In this document: positions 23,333-34,346 of the stretch, in pieces | Position numbering within the stretch: the stretch's first letter is position 1 | How the letters are laid out: each line of letters starts with the position of its first letter | Notes under the pieces: generated by a model | What the model was told of the DNA's origin: nothing | Databases searched by the model: none | What the model saw: the letters and a program-made list of their open reading frames with translations, nothing else | From: Hymenoscyphus infarciens | Lineage: Eukaryota > Ascomycota > Leotiomycetes > Helotiales > Helotiaceae | Direction: 5' to 3' | Assembly: GCA_001414345.1 (NCBI GenBank) | Contig: LLCB01000013.1 | Location: forward strand, 248,001-312,000 | DNA length: 64,000 bases | Translations under genes and position numbers: made by a program

Positions 23333-24699
23333 CTTGAAAAGTGTAGTCGTATAAAATAATTGATCTAGTATGATCTCTCAAGGACTGAAGCGTGCCTTCA
23401 TTTAGTCAAACAGAAAAGAAACGAGGATGAGGAAGGCACCCACAAGGCTAAGAGTATCTTATCGAGTAAGCATCTAAGCCTGCGGCTAAAAACTTTCAGC
23501 CCTTGGTGGCTGCAGAGTTGCCTTGAAGCGTGACTGAGAATTCTTGAAGACGATTTGCCCAACCTTCACCTCGCTTAGGCTAAACTCATGTCCCTGGCAC
23601 CATTGGTTCGTTGCTGCATACGGAGTGCTGAGGTTACATTGAAGCAATAGACCCCACCTTATGCGATGAGCATTTAAAGAGGCAGTATACTTTTACTTCA
23701 ATCACTAGGCAAAAGGAGAACAAAGGTGGACTGTCTATGTCACTGTTGTATTGACGGGGAAACTCCAGACGATTTAATGAACTTTGACTTATTCGGCATA
23801 ATTTTCTACTATATAGTCTCGCGATGGACATTAAAAGTGGCAGTAAATATCTCTAGTTCGTACAATATAACTGCCTACCTCGCCATCATTATTCTACTAT
23901 TATAGGATATTTCAAGTAAATTATCCTAAATACTTAGCACACTTTAAGACTTCCCTACACAGTTAGAATAATCGAATTCAATTGTCCCAACCCATCTGGT
24001 AAATTGTTTAGACTCTCCCAGAAAGTTGTATTTACTGCCGCTTTTAATGTCCATCGCAAGATAATCTTCTCAATCAAAAAAGAAACCAAGAGTAATACCC
24101 TGTGCTTCCACTGCACGTCGCCTACTACACTTAGCCCCACGTTAAGAGGTCACATACACACTCTCTCAACTAGCTAAAAGACTCATTTTTGCAAGATACG
24201 AGTTAAGAGCACTTCGTACCTTGCTTGCTAGTTACTTGTACTCGCTTATTGCTTAGAAATGCAGGGTTTTGTAGGTAGCATGTTGAGCTCTTTTCCCTCC
24301 ACCTATTGCAACACCCCTCAAAAAGTCCGAAGTTCGTTGCTCGGGAAGACCTCTGCAGGAAGCAGGAACAGGGGGAAATCGAGGTTCTCGAAGGTCTTTT
24401 ATCTACTTCCTTATGTGTTTCTTTGACTAACTCTAAAACAAGCACACTTCTGCTACAGTTGTTATCAAGAAATTGAAGCAATACTCAGCCTAGTTCATGA
24501 AGAAAATTTTGTCTATCGTGGACCAGCCCCTTCCTAGTCACTACAGTGCAAAGGAGAGGTACAAAGAATGATAGAAGATGAGGATGATTAAACTAGGACA
24601 GTTCCGTTAAAAAGCGCCTTCCAATTAATATTGCGATGAATCGGAGACGTTGCCCAGTACATGTCTTAAACCATCCACCAATCTCAACTCCCGGCTCGA
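23333..24699. other. Gene-poor region containing a MITE
   Basis: No coding gene. The MITE at 23821-24058 is listed separately. Flanking sequence (23400-23800 and 24060-24700) shows only short, featureless frames. Confidence 0.45.
23821..24058. mobile_element. MITE, 238 bp, 29-bp near-perfect terminal inverted repeats
   Basis: The left end GCGATGGACATTAAAAGTGG CAGTAAATA matches the reverse complement of the right end at 28 of 29 positions; the single difference is T versus C. The interior is AT-rich and noncoding. A related end lies at 10091-10117. The near-identity of the two ends suggests a fairly young insertion. I could not fix a target-site duplication. Confidence 0.85.
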
Positions 24700-26770
24700 T
24701 CAGCAATTAGGAGAAACATCCGTCCCACAAAACTTAAACTTGTCATTTTCCACCTTAGCACTAGTCTGCACAGTACCCAATTTGACCCCAAAATAAACTC
24801 TTTGAAAGCTGTCCCCGCCAACAGGTCTTATAACATCCCCCTGGAAAACCGTATAAGCACCCTGAGTCTTGAACGAAGTCAACGTGAAGGTCAACATCTT
24901 AGTGCGAAGAGCGACGGATCCTTGTTGTGGTGCGGTGTACCACATTGTGGCAGTAATTTCGGTCCCGGAAGGAGCGAGTGTTGTTAAAAGCTTGAGGGGG
25001 AGTTTGGTTAGTTTCGTATTTGTTGTTGATGAAATGGATGGAATGAAGCTTACTGCTGCGCGAATGAGAGATTGTGAAGTTTCTATACGGTTTACATGGA
25101 TGCTACTCCAGGAGCTTTGGGAAGGAATGACGAAGAGGTTTAAGTTGATTGGTGTGGAATACAAGTTCTGAACGTTGAATGAGGTGATGCTTGGGCTACT
25201 CAGGACATCGGAAAAATTGTAATTGCTGATTGTGCCAAATGCAATACTGGGTTGGGAAGCTAAGAACATGGTTAGTAGGCGCTCTTGAGTCTGAGGAATG
25301 GGATTACATACATATTACACCACCAGTTGTTGCTCCGATGCTTGCCCCCTCGGAAGTTATGTAGGAGTATGCTGCGGTGGTAGGTGCAGTAACTGTTTTG
25401 GAATTATATGCAAGAATACCCGAGTAAGTTGGATTTCCATCTGGAGCGAGATCTAGGTGGCTTTCCATTACAAGCCATGTTCCAAGTACGATAGGATCAG
25501 AGAGGGTGACGGCATCTGGGACTGTGTTGACCAATTTTTCAAAAATTGTAAAGCAAGTGTCTTCAAAAGTTGTTGGTGATGACCTGAAGAAACGTCAGCG
25601 TGTGAAAACTGGGTTTTGTTCTTCACTAATATAGCTGTGATCGTCACATTCTGGTCCGACGAAAAGATGCGCAAATCAGATCGATAAGCCTCATTAGACG
25701 CCGTGACCAGAGGTCCTCCTCGCTTTCCTGTACCAGTGAGATACTCTTGGACTAGGGTATTATCGAAGGCAGCAGGGGTACTATCGAACGAGTCACGGCC
25801 GTGAGTGCTGCGGAAAAGGTCAGAAAAGTTCTGGCAAAATAGAGTGTTTACTTACTTGGTGTCATTGATTGTGCTGGTAGGAACTAAGTTGGTCATCAGT
25901 ACCGCAACAGATATCAGGGAAGAGAAAAGCAGTACCAATCTCCGGAAAGTTCGTGGCATGAACACCTCCCAGCGAATGACCGCAGGCACTAAGTAATGTC
26001 AATTTCTTACTACTATCACTCACTAGCTACGAGCCACTCACATCGATTGAATCATTTCACTTCGAGAAAACCCGGCTCTTGTAAATGTGGAAGTCGCAAA
26101 TTCAAATGTATCAGCTGGTCCTGGAACACCGGCTGGGCCAGCTTCAGTAGCATCGATTCTACCAACTCGAAGTGGCAGGAATCGGCCATCATTTGCACAA
26201 GCAAAAAGGCTGAGTGACAACCCCTTCAAATGCCATCAAAAAGGGGGAAACGGTTGGATTCCGGTTGGCTTACAAGTGCAATAAGCTCTGCCATTGATTG
26301 ATATGGACTGACGAAATCGTTGAACTGGACTAGTTAGTTTAGGGCTCATATTATTAGATGTTAAACTTACCTGACCAAGCGCAAAATTTATAAAAACCCC
26401 AATGTTTTCTGATCGGTCTGATTCAAACCCAAAAGAGGCATCGACGCCCCTGCACTTATCAGCATATGTTCAAGAATGGAGACATAATTCAAACTTGCCC
26501 TAGACCCGGTCCAGCAATGTTCTTGGTGATCGCATCATGGAAAACACTCCTCGTCCATTGGGCGGATGTTTGCTCTTGCTGCAAGAAAGAAAACCCAGCG
26601 TTCTCGCTACATGGAGTAACGAATGTCGGGAGTCTTTGTCCTCGGGGATCTAAAGCTCGTCTTTCTGCCGACTCGATCTTTTCGAACAAAGTGATTCCAT
26701 TTTCGTCTACAGCCTGGGAATTCAGACAGTGGAATTGAGAGAATAGACTGAGTAGAAAGAGGAGCAACAT
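24700..26770 (-). CDS. Secreted class-II-like heme peroxidase; one frame break, possibly a pseudogene
   Basis: Plant-type (class II-like) fungal peroxidase. Exons: 26770-26499, 26449-26371, 26324-26274, 26223-26042, 25988-25936, 25883-25856, 25807-25627, 25583-25312, 25259-24700. MLLLFLLSLFSQFHCLNSQA is a signal peptide. Family marks are WTRSVFHDA (distal Arg/His), GVDASFGFESDRSENIG (Ca2+/heme-pocket region), PLRVGRIDATEAGPAGVP, and IACGHSLGGVHATNFP with the proximal heme-ligand His. Intron 1 must start with GC: GG|GCAAGT...GCAG is the only phase that gives LGGVDAS. The remaining junctions fit except exon 7/8. The intron 25626-25584 has a good GCTGAC branch and CTTCAG acceptor, yet joins in the wrong frame; the expected sequence SSPTTFEDTCFTIFEKLVNT is one frame off. 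Either a one-base indel has broken the gene or the junction is unusual. The last about 190 residues form a beta-rich C-terminal extension without a family I can name. About 559 residues overall. Confidence 0.78.
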
Positions 26771-27968
26771 TGTGTGAGGTTGCGATGAAAGAACTGCTGA
26801 TCGAAAGTCTATGTGTTACGAAAAGAGAAGAATACAGGAAATCATGTTGGACTTTATACCCACCAAGTTAGAGGCTCCGGAGACTCTCCCCAAGCCCAAG
26901 CCGTCTCAAAAAGCAGTCTTCATCGGAGGAAATAGTCATTCTGGAGCCACAGATATGAGGAGAGATCGTTTCTCAATGCAATCATGTCGTGGTTGATTGC
27001 TAGCTGACGAATGTATAAACCGCCGTAAATAGATTGTGGACGAGGCGAGGATGAAGTCAGGTTCAAAGTCCTCTGAATCTCTTGATCAACAAATCAAACG
27101 TTGCTTTTATGTTGTACCCATGACAAGTACCTGATTGATAAATGTGGCATGGCATACTGCATATGCCTTGACACCATCCCAACGGGTTTCTCTGAAGCAG
27201 ACAGCTTGCATGGACCTCCCGTTTTCGGAGGTTCTGTATGACAATGTAGACTCGGGTAATCCCCGTGATAATTGAAGTTCTCGATCCACCCCAACAAGAC
27301 TTGTATCCCTATCTTTCGCCTCAATGCTACTTGCATTGTTTGTTGTATTGTTTGTACCCGGATTCAAGATAAATTTTCCGGAGTGCATAACTGCGCCTTC
27401 ATATAAACTGGGCCCGAGATAGAAGTTCCAAAACCAGCCTAGTGATTAAAATGCTACTTGCATTGCTTCTCCATTTGGTTCTCCATCCGTTTCAACCTGG
27501 TGTTACAGAAGATACCAGGAAGTAGTAAATTCAAGCAACAAACGTAAGCTTTTCTTTGGTTCTACAACGCCGCAGCTAGTGTCCGAAATTCTTCCTCCTC
27601 CCAGAGATGAGAGTTGTTTTCGACCCAGCTTTACTTGAGCTTGTTTTGATCGTAACAGATTGGGCAATTAAATTGTAATATAAGGCAACAAAGCTTCAAC
27701 AGGAAGAACGAAAACGAGGACAGGAAATTGTTCAACAACGATCGCGATTTGGGTTCCAGATGTTACGCAGCTTTGCCGTAACTATGCAGCAAACATAGGA
27801 TAGCTGATCGAGGAAAGTGGTGAGGGGAAAAGTCCATTAAACATTATCTATGCTAAGAGAATGAATACTCGACAATTTTTAAAAGCGGCGGGAGAGGAAG
27901 GGATCAGTGGAAGGGTAGGTTTACCACTGCGGCCTTAGGCCTTCGAGAGGTCATACGCACCAGGCTTA
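26771..27968. other. Peroxidase upstream region and left flank of the transposon
   Basis: Peroxidase promoter. A minus-strand frame at 27107-27388 shows no recognised domain. No other gene seen. Confidence 0.4.
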
Positions 27969-28100
27969 TGGTGGCTGTTAGCGGAAAATCGACTTTTTAG
28001 CGTATTAGCGCCTAAATATATAATAATTTAAAGTACTCTACTACTACCTTTTATACTTAATTATACTTCGAAGTTAAGAGAATTGTGTATTAAGGCTATT
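27969..28100. repeat. Left terminal inverted repeat of the transposon
   Basis: Begins TGGTGGCTGTTAGCG after a TA dinucleotide and pairs with 31651-31791. The inner 92 bases, ending AAGGCTATT, differ from the partner at about 6 positions, mostly transitions. The left copy carries about 10 extra bases (GCGTATTAGC) and lacks about 18 near the tip that the right copy has. Confidence 0.88.
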
Positions 28101-31100
28101 CGATTATACTAAAATTATATATACTCGATTATTATAGAAGTTATAGTTATTGAAAAGGTGTGATTTAAGGTCCTTACTCTTATATACCTTATGTTCTAGA
28201 TCCTACTATTATCCTCCTACTACTACTTTTATATACTCGTAGATTTGTAATTCTCTTCTATATACCTCTTTTATATACTATTACTACTATGCCTTTTTAC
28301 CTTACTTATAGAAAGCCTATTAGTAGTGTCTTTTATAGTAAATGTAGCTATAACTAAAATACTACTATATCTTAAGCTAAGCTTTAAAAGCCTTAAATTT
28401 AAAAGGAACCTACTATAAAATTTAAAAGTATTTCTAAGAGTAAGAAAGCGATTAAATTACTCTTCTTCTCTAACGACGAGTGTTAGCGAGATTGCGATAG
28501 TAATAACTCTTCTACTATTAATTTATTAAAGTTTAGAGATTATACTAAGAAGGCTATTAAGCTAAGAAATAAGGCTAGAAAGAAGAATAAAGCTATAAAG
28601 AATTAACTTAAAAAGAGAGATAACTTTAGTTCTAATCTTTACTATTAAAAGAAGGCTATCTTCTACTAAACTGTTTATATATAGTTATATAAGCGTCCTC
28701 TAAAAAAGGCTACTTTTATAAGTACTATAATAACCTATTAATTTAAGAAAGAGGTACTAATTAGTATTAGAGACTAGGTTAATAAGTTTTTATAAAAACT
28801 TATTAATTTATTAGATATATATACTAAGTATAACGAAGTATATTAGAAGGTGTTATAAAAGGAGTTCAATAGTAGGAAGGCTAAATTCGAGATCTTAATA
28901 AGTAATACTTAGTCTATAGTAATCTACGTCTTTAAAGAAGCGGATATAGAGGATAGTATAACAGTAGTCGATCTTAAGAACGTATATAAGCCTAAATAAG
29001 TAATATATATATTCTTTCTAGTAATCTATAAGAAGGAGTTACTATTTATTAAAGAGGAGAAACTAAAGCTAAAAAAGAGTAAGAAAGCGTTATTATTATT
29101 ACTAGCGATTTATAAGACATCTACTAGTAAAAGATTAGCTTAATTATTATCTTCGTCTTTAGGTTTAAACTTATTAAATTCTAGAACTAAATCGCCTATT
29201 AAGAAGATTAAATTAGAGCCTTTAGTAGAAGAGGATAAGCTAGTTAAATTTAAGGCTTTAGAAGAGGTATTACTAGTAGTAAAGGATAAGGTAATAAAGG
29301 ACGAGGTAGTAAAGAGTAAGCTAGAGGTTAATTATAGAGATATAGGAAAAAGGTTATCTTATACTTCTAAGCGATTTAAGCCTTCTATATACTAGTATTA
29401 AGTCTTAATTTTAGTTAGAATTTATTTAAAATAGAGTTTTCTTCTTTTAGTATAATAATATTAATATTTTACTTATCTTTTATTTCTTTTATTTTAAATT
29501 AAAAATAGAAGCTATTTAGATATAGATAAACACTTTCTCTTATAAAAAGTATTTAATTAGACGTTATTATAATACTCTAAAATAGCTTTATAATAAGTAA
29601 GGTTATTAATAAGTTTCTCTTACTTTCTAAAAATCGCGTTATATAACCCTAATATAACTAGAACTCTACTATACTATAATTTTAAAAATAATTATATACT
29701 TACTTAAATTAATTAACTTTATATTTAAATTACGTTTCTCTTATATTTCTCTCTTATTTCTCTTATATTTCTTTTAAATAGCTCTTAGTTCTTTTAAATA
29801 GCTCTTAGTTATAATAATTAGCTTAGTAAAGTAGGCGGCGGCTAAGGAGAAGTTATATAATTTATATATAATAAAAGGAAAGCCTTTTATATATATAATA
29901 GAAAGGATAGCTACTAAAGGGTTAATTATAAAGTAAGTTAAATTTATTCTATTACTATAGAGTAAATATATACTAATATTTAATAGTAAAAAGACCTTTT
30001 AATATAAGTTTAAGGCTTAGAACTTTCTTATAAAAATTCCTAATATTATTAACAATCTAGAGGCTATTTAATTAGCTACAAAGTTATAGTATAAGGACTT
30101 TACTTATAAGAAAATCTTATATATACTTAATTAATTTAAGAGTATACTAATATCTAATTAATAGCTTTAAAGGCTTTAAATACGTTAAAAGCTCTTACTT
30201 TATTAAATAGAACCTCTTATACTTAAGTAAGATACTATCCTTATTAATACTATTATAAATGAATTTAAATCTAGCTAAGTAATCTAATATAGCTATTATA
30301 TTATATATATTTACTTTTATTATAAGCTAGGCTTCTTTATTAGTAAAAGAGAGATTACTTAATTAAATTAGTAGATAATACTTATATCTACTAAGGCTAG
30401 GAAGAATATTCTTAAAAGAGTTTATAAGTAGTTTATTATTAAGAGACTAAATTAGGTATAAAGCGTTAATAGCTATAATAAATTATCCTTTTATAGCTTC
30501 TAGATATATAGATTTATTAACACCTACTTATATAAGATATTAGAATATTTTATTAGCCTTTCTAACTATACCTAGGTTACGGTTATAAAGTACTACTTTT
30601 AATTAGTATATAAATATAGCTTCTTAAAAGTAGTATAAGTAGATAAAGGTATAGAGACTCTTTTAATAGTAGTATATTATCTTCTTTTATAGTATAAAAA
30701 GAAGTCTAATTTAAGGATATTAAAGACCTAGGTATATAGTACTTCTACTAAAAACTAGTATATTAAGCGATAGTAGCGTACTCTAATTAATTAATAAACT
30801 TCTTAGTAGATAGAATACTTTTAAGTGTTTAAATAAAAGGGTCTTTTTAATAGTTTAAAGTATAATCGGATTACCTTATAATATATCTATATAGACGTTA
30901 TCTACTACTAGATTAACGAGTTTATTAAGACTTATAATATATACTCTATTTAAAAGCAATGTTAGTAATAGTAGAAAGTACTATAAGAGAAGCTAGACGA
31001 GATATACGATTATTAGAATAATAACACTAGAAACTATAAGTATAAGGCTGATCTAGAAATATAGGAGGATCTCTAGAAGGAGGTCTCTTTTTATAATAAT

Positions 31101-31650
31101 ATTAAGTATTTTAATAATAATACTTATATAATATATAATAAGATTAAGATAGGTTAGTTTAAAACTAGTAATAAAGACTTTAACCTTTTTAATAAGATAT
31201 AGTTAGAGCTTAACGTACTATATACTCGATTTTATCTATATCTTTATATAGAATTATATACTAAGAGGCACGTCTATTAAATAAAGGAATTAGTTATACT
31301 AGTAGGAGAGAAGAACCTTATTAATACTATAAAGGCTCTTACGCTTAAGACGGAGGAAGAGATAAGTAATAGACCTAGGTATTATAGTAGAGAGTATAAA
31401 TAGGACGTTATAGTATATATAGATACTAACTAGCTTTTATAGAATAACTAAGAGTAATATATCAAACCTAATAAAGAAGAAGAAGAGGAAGTAAAGAGAG
31501 ATAATAGTAGTAGGATATACTTTAAGCCTGGTTCTCTCGAATAAGTAGATTTTAAGTTATCTAGAGTATTACTAAAAGAGGTAGAAATACTAGTTTTAAA
31601 GCACTAATAATACTATAATTTATTAAATATATATACTTTTAATACGCTTA

Positions 31651-31791
31651 AATAGCCTTAATATATAATTCTCTTAACTTCGAAGTATAATTAAGTATAA
31701 AAGGTGGTAGTAGAGTATGTTAAATTATAATATATTTAGGCGTAAAAAGTCGATTTTCTAAAATGTCTGAGAGAGTCGCTAACAGCTACCA
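31651..31791. repeat. Right terminal inverted repeat of the transposon
   Basis: Reverse complement of the left end; the terminus CGCTAACAGCTACCA is followed by TA. It ends 86 bases upstream of the PPT1 start codon. Confidence 0.88.
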
Positions 31792-31877
31792 TACAGGCTG
31801 CAGCCGAGCTCTCCATCTCGAGCTTTCCCAAGCTTCAATAACAACAACAACAACAGCTTCATTAACCAACCACCACC

Positions 31878-32888
31878 ATGGCGCCTCTCGCGAGAATACT
31901 CTCCGTACTTGCAGCATCTACCCTCGCCACATCCTCAATAATTCAACTTCCCAGAACCTCGTCCAAACCACAAACTCTCTCCGACGATGATAACGATACG
32001 CCCCTCCCCCTTGTAATCTGGCACGGCCTCGGCGACAACTACGCAGCAGAAGGTCTTCAAAGCGTAGCAACCCTCGCTGAAGACACCAACCCCGGAACCC
32101 TAACCTACATAATCCGCCTCGACGAAGACCCTTCCGCGGATCGTTCAGCAACATTCTTCGGAAACATAACGCTTCAAATCGAAAAGGTCTGCGCCGACCT
32201 AGCCGCCCACCCCATCCTCTCCACCGCACCCGCAGTCGACGCCCTCGGTTTCTCGCAGGGCGGGCAGCTTCTCAGAGGATATATAGAGCGATGTAATTTC
32301 CCGCCTGTGAGAAGTCTGGTGACGTTTGGGAGTCAACATAATGGGATTGCGGAGTTCCAGAAGTGTGGGAGCACGGATTGGTTGTGTAGAGGTGCGGAGG
32401 GACTTTTGCGGTCGAATACTTGGTCGAGTTTCGTGCAGAATCGACTGGTACCTGCGCAGTACTTTAGGGATCCTTTGCAGTATGAAGATTACCTCCTCTA
32501 CTCGAATTTCCTCGCCGATATCAACAACGAACGCATCCTCAAGAACCAGACTTACAAGGAGAACTTGGAAAAGCTGGAGAGGTTTGTGATGTATTTGTTT
32601 GAGGACGACGAGACGGTTGTTCCCAAGGAGACTGGGTGGTTTGCTGAAGTAAATGGGACGGAGACTACTCTCTTGAGAGAGAGGGAGATTTACAAGGAGG
32701 ATTGGATTGGATTGAAGACTCTGGATAAGAAGGGAGCTCTCAAGTTTGAGCTTACAGAAGGGGGTCATATGAGCTTGAGCGACAAACTTTTGAAAAGTGT
32801 TTTCAAGAAGTATTATGGTCCGTATGGAAGGAAATTTGATACGGAGGATGAGAAGGTGCTTAGCTATTCTTGGCAGCAGGACTTGTGA
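31878..32888 (+). CDS. PPT1: Palmitoyl-protein thioesterase 1
   Basis: Lysosomal/vacuolar alpha/beta hydrolase that removes thioester-linked fatty acyl groups from cysteines of proteins. Intronless, 336 residues, from an ATG in the strong context CACCACCATGG. Residues 1-20 form a signal peptide. LVIWHGLGDN supplies the oxyanion region, GFSQGG (about 140) the nucleophilic Ser, FEDDETVVP the catalytic Asp region, and EGGHMSLSD (about 298) the catalytic His. NxT/S sequons are present (FFGNITLQ, ILKNQTYK, EVNGTET). Length and motifs match the eukaryotic PPT1 family. Its promoter is unusually short or lies in transposon sequence: the degraded element ends 86 bases before the start codon. GC content jumps sharply at that border, so RIP did not visibly leak into the coding region. 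Confidence 0.93.
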   Translation: MAPLARILSVLAASTLATSSIIQLPRTSSKPQTLSDDDNDTPLPLVIWHGLGDNYAAEGLQSVATLAEDTNPGTLTYIIRLDEDPSADRSATFFGNITLQIEKVCADLAAHPILSTAPAVDALGFSQGGQLLRGYIERCNFPPVRSLVTFGSQHNGIAEFQKCGSTDWLCRGAEGLLRSNTWSSFVQNRLVPAQYFRDPLQYEDYLLYSNFLADINNERILKNQTYKENLEKLERFVMYLFEDDETVVPKETGWFAEVNGTETTLLREREIYKEDWIGLKTLDKKGALKFELTEGGHMSLSDKLLKSVFKKYYGPYGRKFDTEDEKVLSYSWQQDL

Positions 32889-33123
32889 TATTTTATGGGT
32901 AGCATAGGGCGTCTTTGAATTGAATACCAAATTGTGTTATTGGCACCGGATATTTATCAACAACAAATTTCCTCAAATGATGCCTGCCTTTTGATGTATA
33001 GCAAGCATTTCAAAAAGAATATACATTTTCTTCCAACGCCACGGAGTCATAAAATGCCATCTCCTTCCGTACTCCGAGACTCCCATAAATGCATCGACAA
33101 TCTAAACACCACCAAAGAGTTCT

Positions 33124-34346
33124 TCAAGTAGACACTCTCTTCGTCTTCTTGGCCTTTTTCGATGCCTTGGGGACATCGTCAACCACGTCCTTAGCCGCCT
33201 CCGCCTTTTGCTTCTTCAACTTTTCCTTCCGTAAAGCGATTTCCTTATCCAAAGTATCGTCGTTGCTTTCTGGGACGATCTTTTGCTTCTTTGATGTCTT
33301 GACTTTTTCAGTCTTCACGACGTCCGCATCCACTTGCTCAACTGCTTTGCGCTTCTTTCCAACATTTGCCTTGGCGACCTCCTCTGCTTGTTCCTCGTTC
33401 AAGATATCCTTCTCATCGGCCCACAGCTCATCAGCCAGCCAGATTGGAAGTGCAGCGGTAGATTCGCCTTTGACGTGTAAAGCCTTGACACCTCTCCATT
33501 TTTGCGGAACATGCTTCTCAATCAGGGCGTTGGCGGCAGCTTCGATATTTTCTGTAAGTTTTTGCGCATCCCAGTTCGAGTAACCGATTCTAATGGATGT
33601 GGATGCGGTTGGCGACAAATATACAGAAGTTCCTCCAAGTGCCTTCTCTATCTCTTGTGCTACCTTCTGGGGGGTTCCAACACTGTCGGGTCCCTTTGTG
33701 CGGGTGCTTGTTCTTGTGACGGCAGAAGTGAGGGAAACTGGAATTGGTCTTTTGGCTGTGCCTTTATATAAAGTCTTTCCTAGGTGTTTTGGTAGATAGG
33801 TAACGATGCGCTCGTCAGCCAAGAAAATGTCGTGCTCTGACTTGAGCTTCCTTTGGTTCTCGTATTGGTTGTATTTTGACTTGATTTTCTCAATTCCCAC
33901 GACCTTGGTGACTCTAGCGCCGAGGGCAGATGGAAATGCGGGAGATGCAACAATATCTTTGTATTGGCGTTGGGGATCGGCAGTGATGAGGCATATAGTT
34001 GTGTTCTCGGAGGCGTTGAGGGAGTGAGGAATTGCGATCTTGCTAGGCTTCAGGCGCTTCTTGTCGACGATGTGCTTTTTGGTAGAGAGAGTGAGCCAAA
34101 CTGGGGTGGCCGTCTCGTCGTCGTCCTCGTCCGCGATCAAGCTCTTCTTCTCATTTGTATTTGATGCCTCCTTCTTCACCGCTCCCATGTGGTTGAGGAG
34201 AGCTTTCGATGCTTTAAGTACCTGGTGCAAATTAGTACTTGGTGATTTCTCTGGAAGCTCGGAAGAATTCATACCTGCTCGGAACTGAGCTGATAGGGTG
34301 AGCCGCTCTCGACCTTGGTGGTCAATGGCTTCGAATTTGGTGCCAT
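33124..34346 (-). CDS. Ribosomal L1-domain nucleolar protein (Utp30/Cic1-like)
   Basis: Exons 34346-34275 and 34221-33124 give about 389 residues; the 53-base intron (GTATGA...CACCAG) joins SSEQ-VLKASKALL. The family acts in pre-rRNA processing in the nucleolus. Residues about 50-260 form the L1 fold: WLTLSTKKHI near its start, ICLITADPQRQYKD, the conserved KSKYNQYENQRKLKSEHDIF, and LPKHLGKTLYKGTAKRPIPV. The C-terminal about 110 residues are Lys/Glu-rich with several KKxK runs, probably nucleolar targeting and RNA binding. Yeast Cic1 and Utp30 both carry this domain and I cannot separate them by eye. Convergent with PPT1, with about 235 bases between the stop codons. Confidence 0.88.

Larger units (their letters stand above)
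27969..31791 (+). mobile_element. RIP-degraded DNA transposon with integrase-type DDE transposase remnant
   Basis: A 3.8-kb AT-rich island. CpA and TpG are almost absent across most of it while CpG, CpT and CpC remain: the saturated signature of RIP. Terminal inverted repeats of about 130-140 bases lie at 27969-28100 and 31651-31791, each flanked by TA. Reading the plus strand through stops (mostly Gln, Trp and Arg codons turned into TAA/TAG), 29880-31600 carries an integrase-core protein of the kind common in fungal genomes. Visible landmarks are YNKLSFYSF (about 30470), VDKGIETLLIVVYYLLL (about 30640) and YSTSTKN (about 30735). Of the three expected catalytic acidic residues, the first reads Asn and the third Lys; the middle Asp survives. 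An upstream Lys/Glu-rich frame (28400-29400) may be its N-terminal part or a second protein. The element is inactive. Confidence 0.87.

Noticed and set aside
33089..33583. 164-residue plus-strand frame
   Set aside because: Antisense to the L1-domain gene; Phe/Ser-rich as expected from the complement of Lys/Glu codons.
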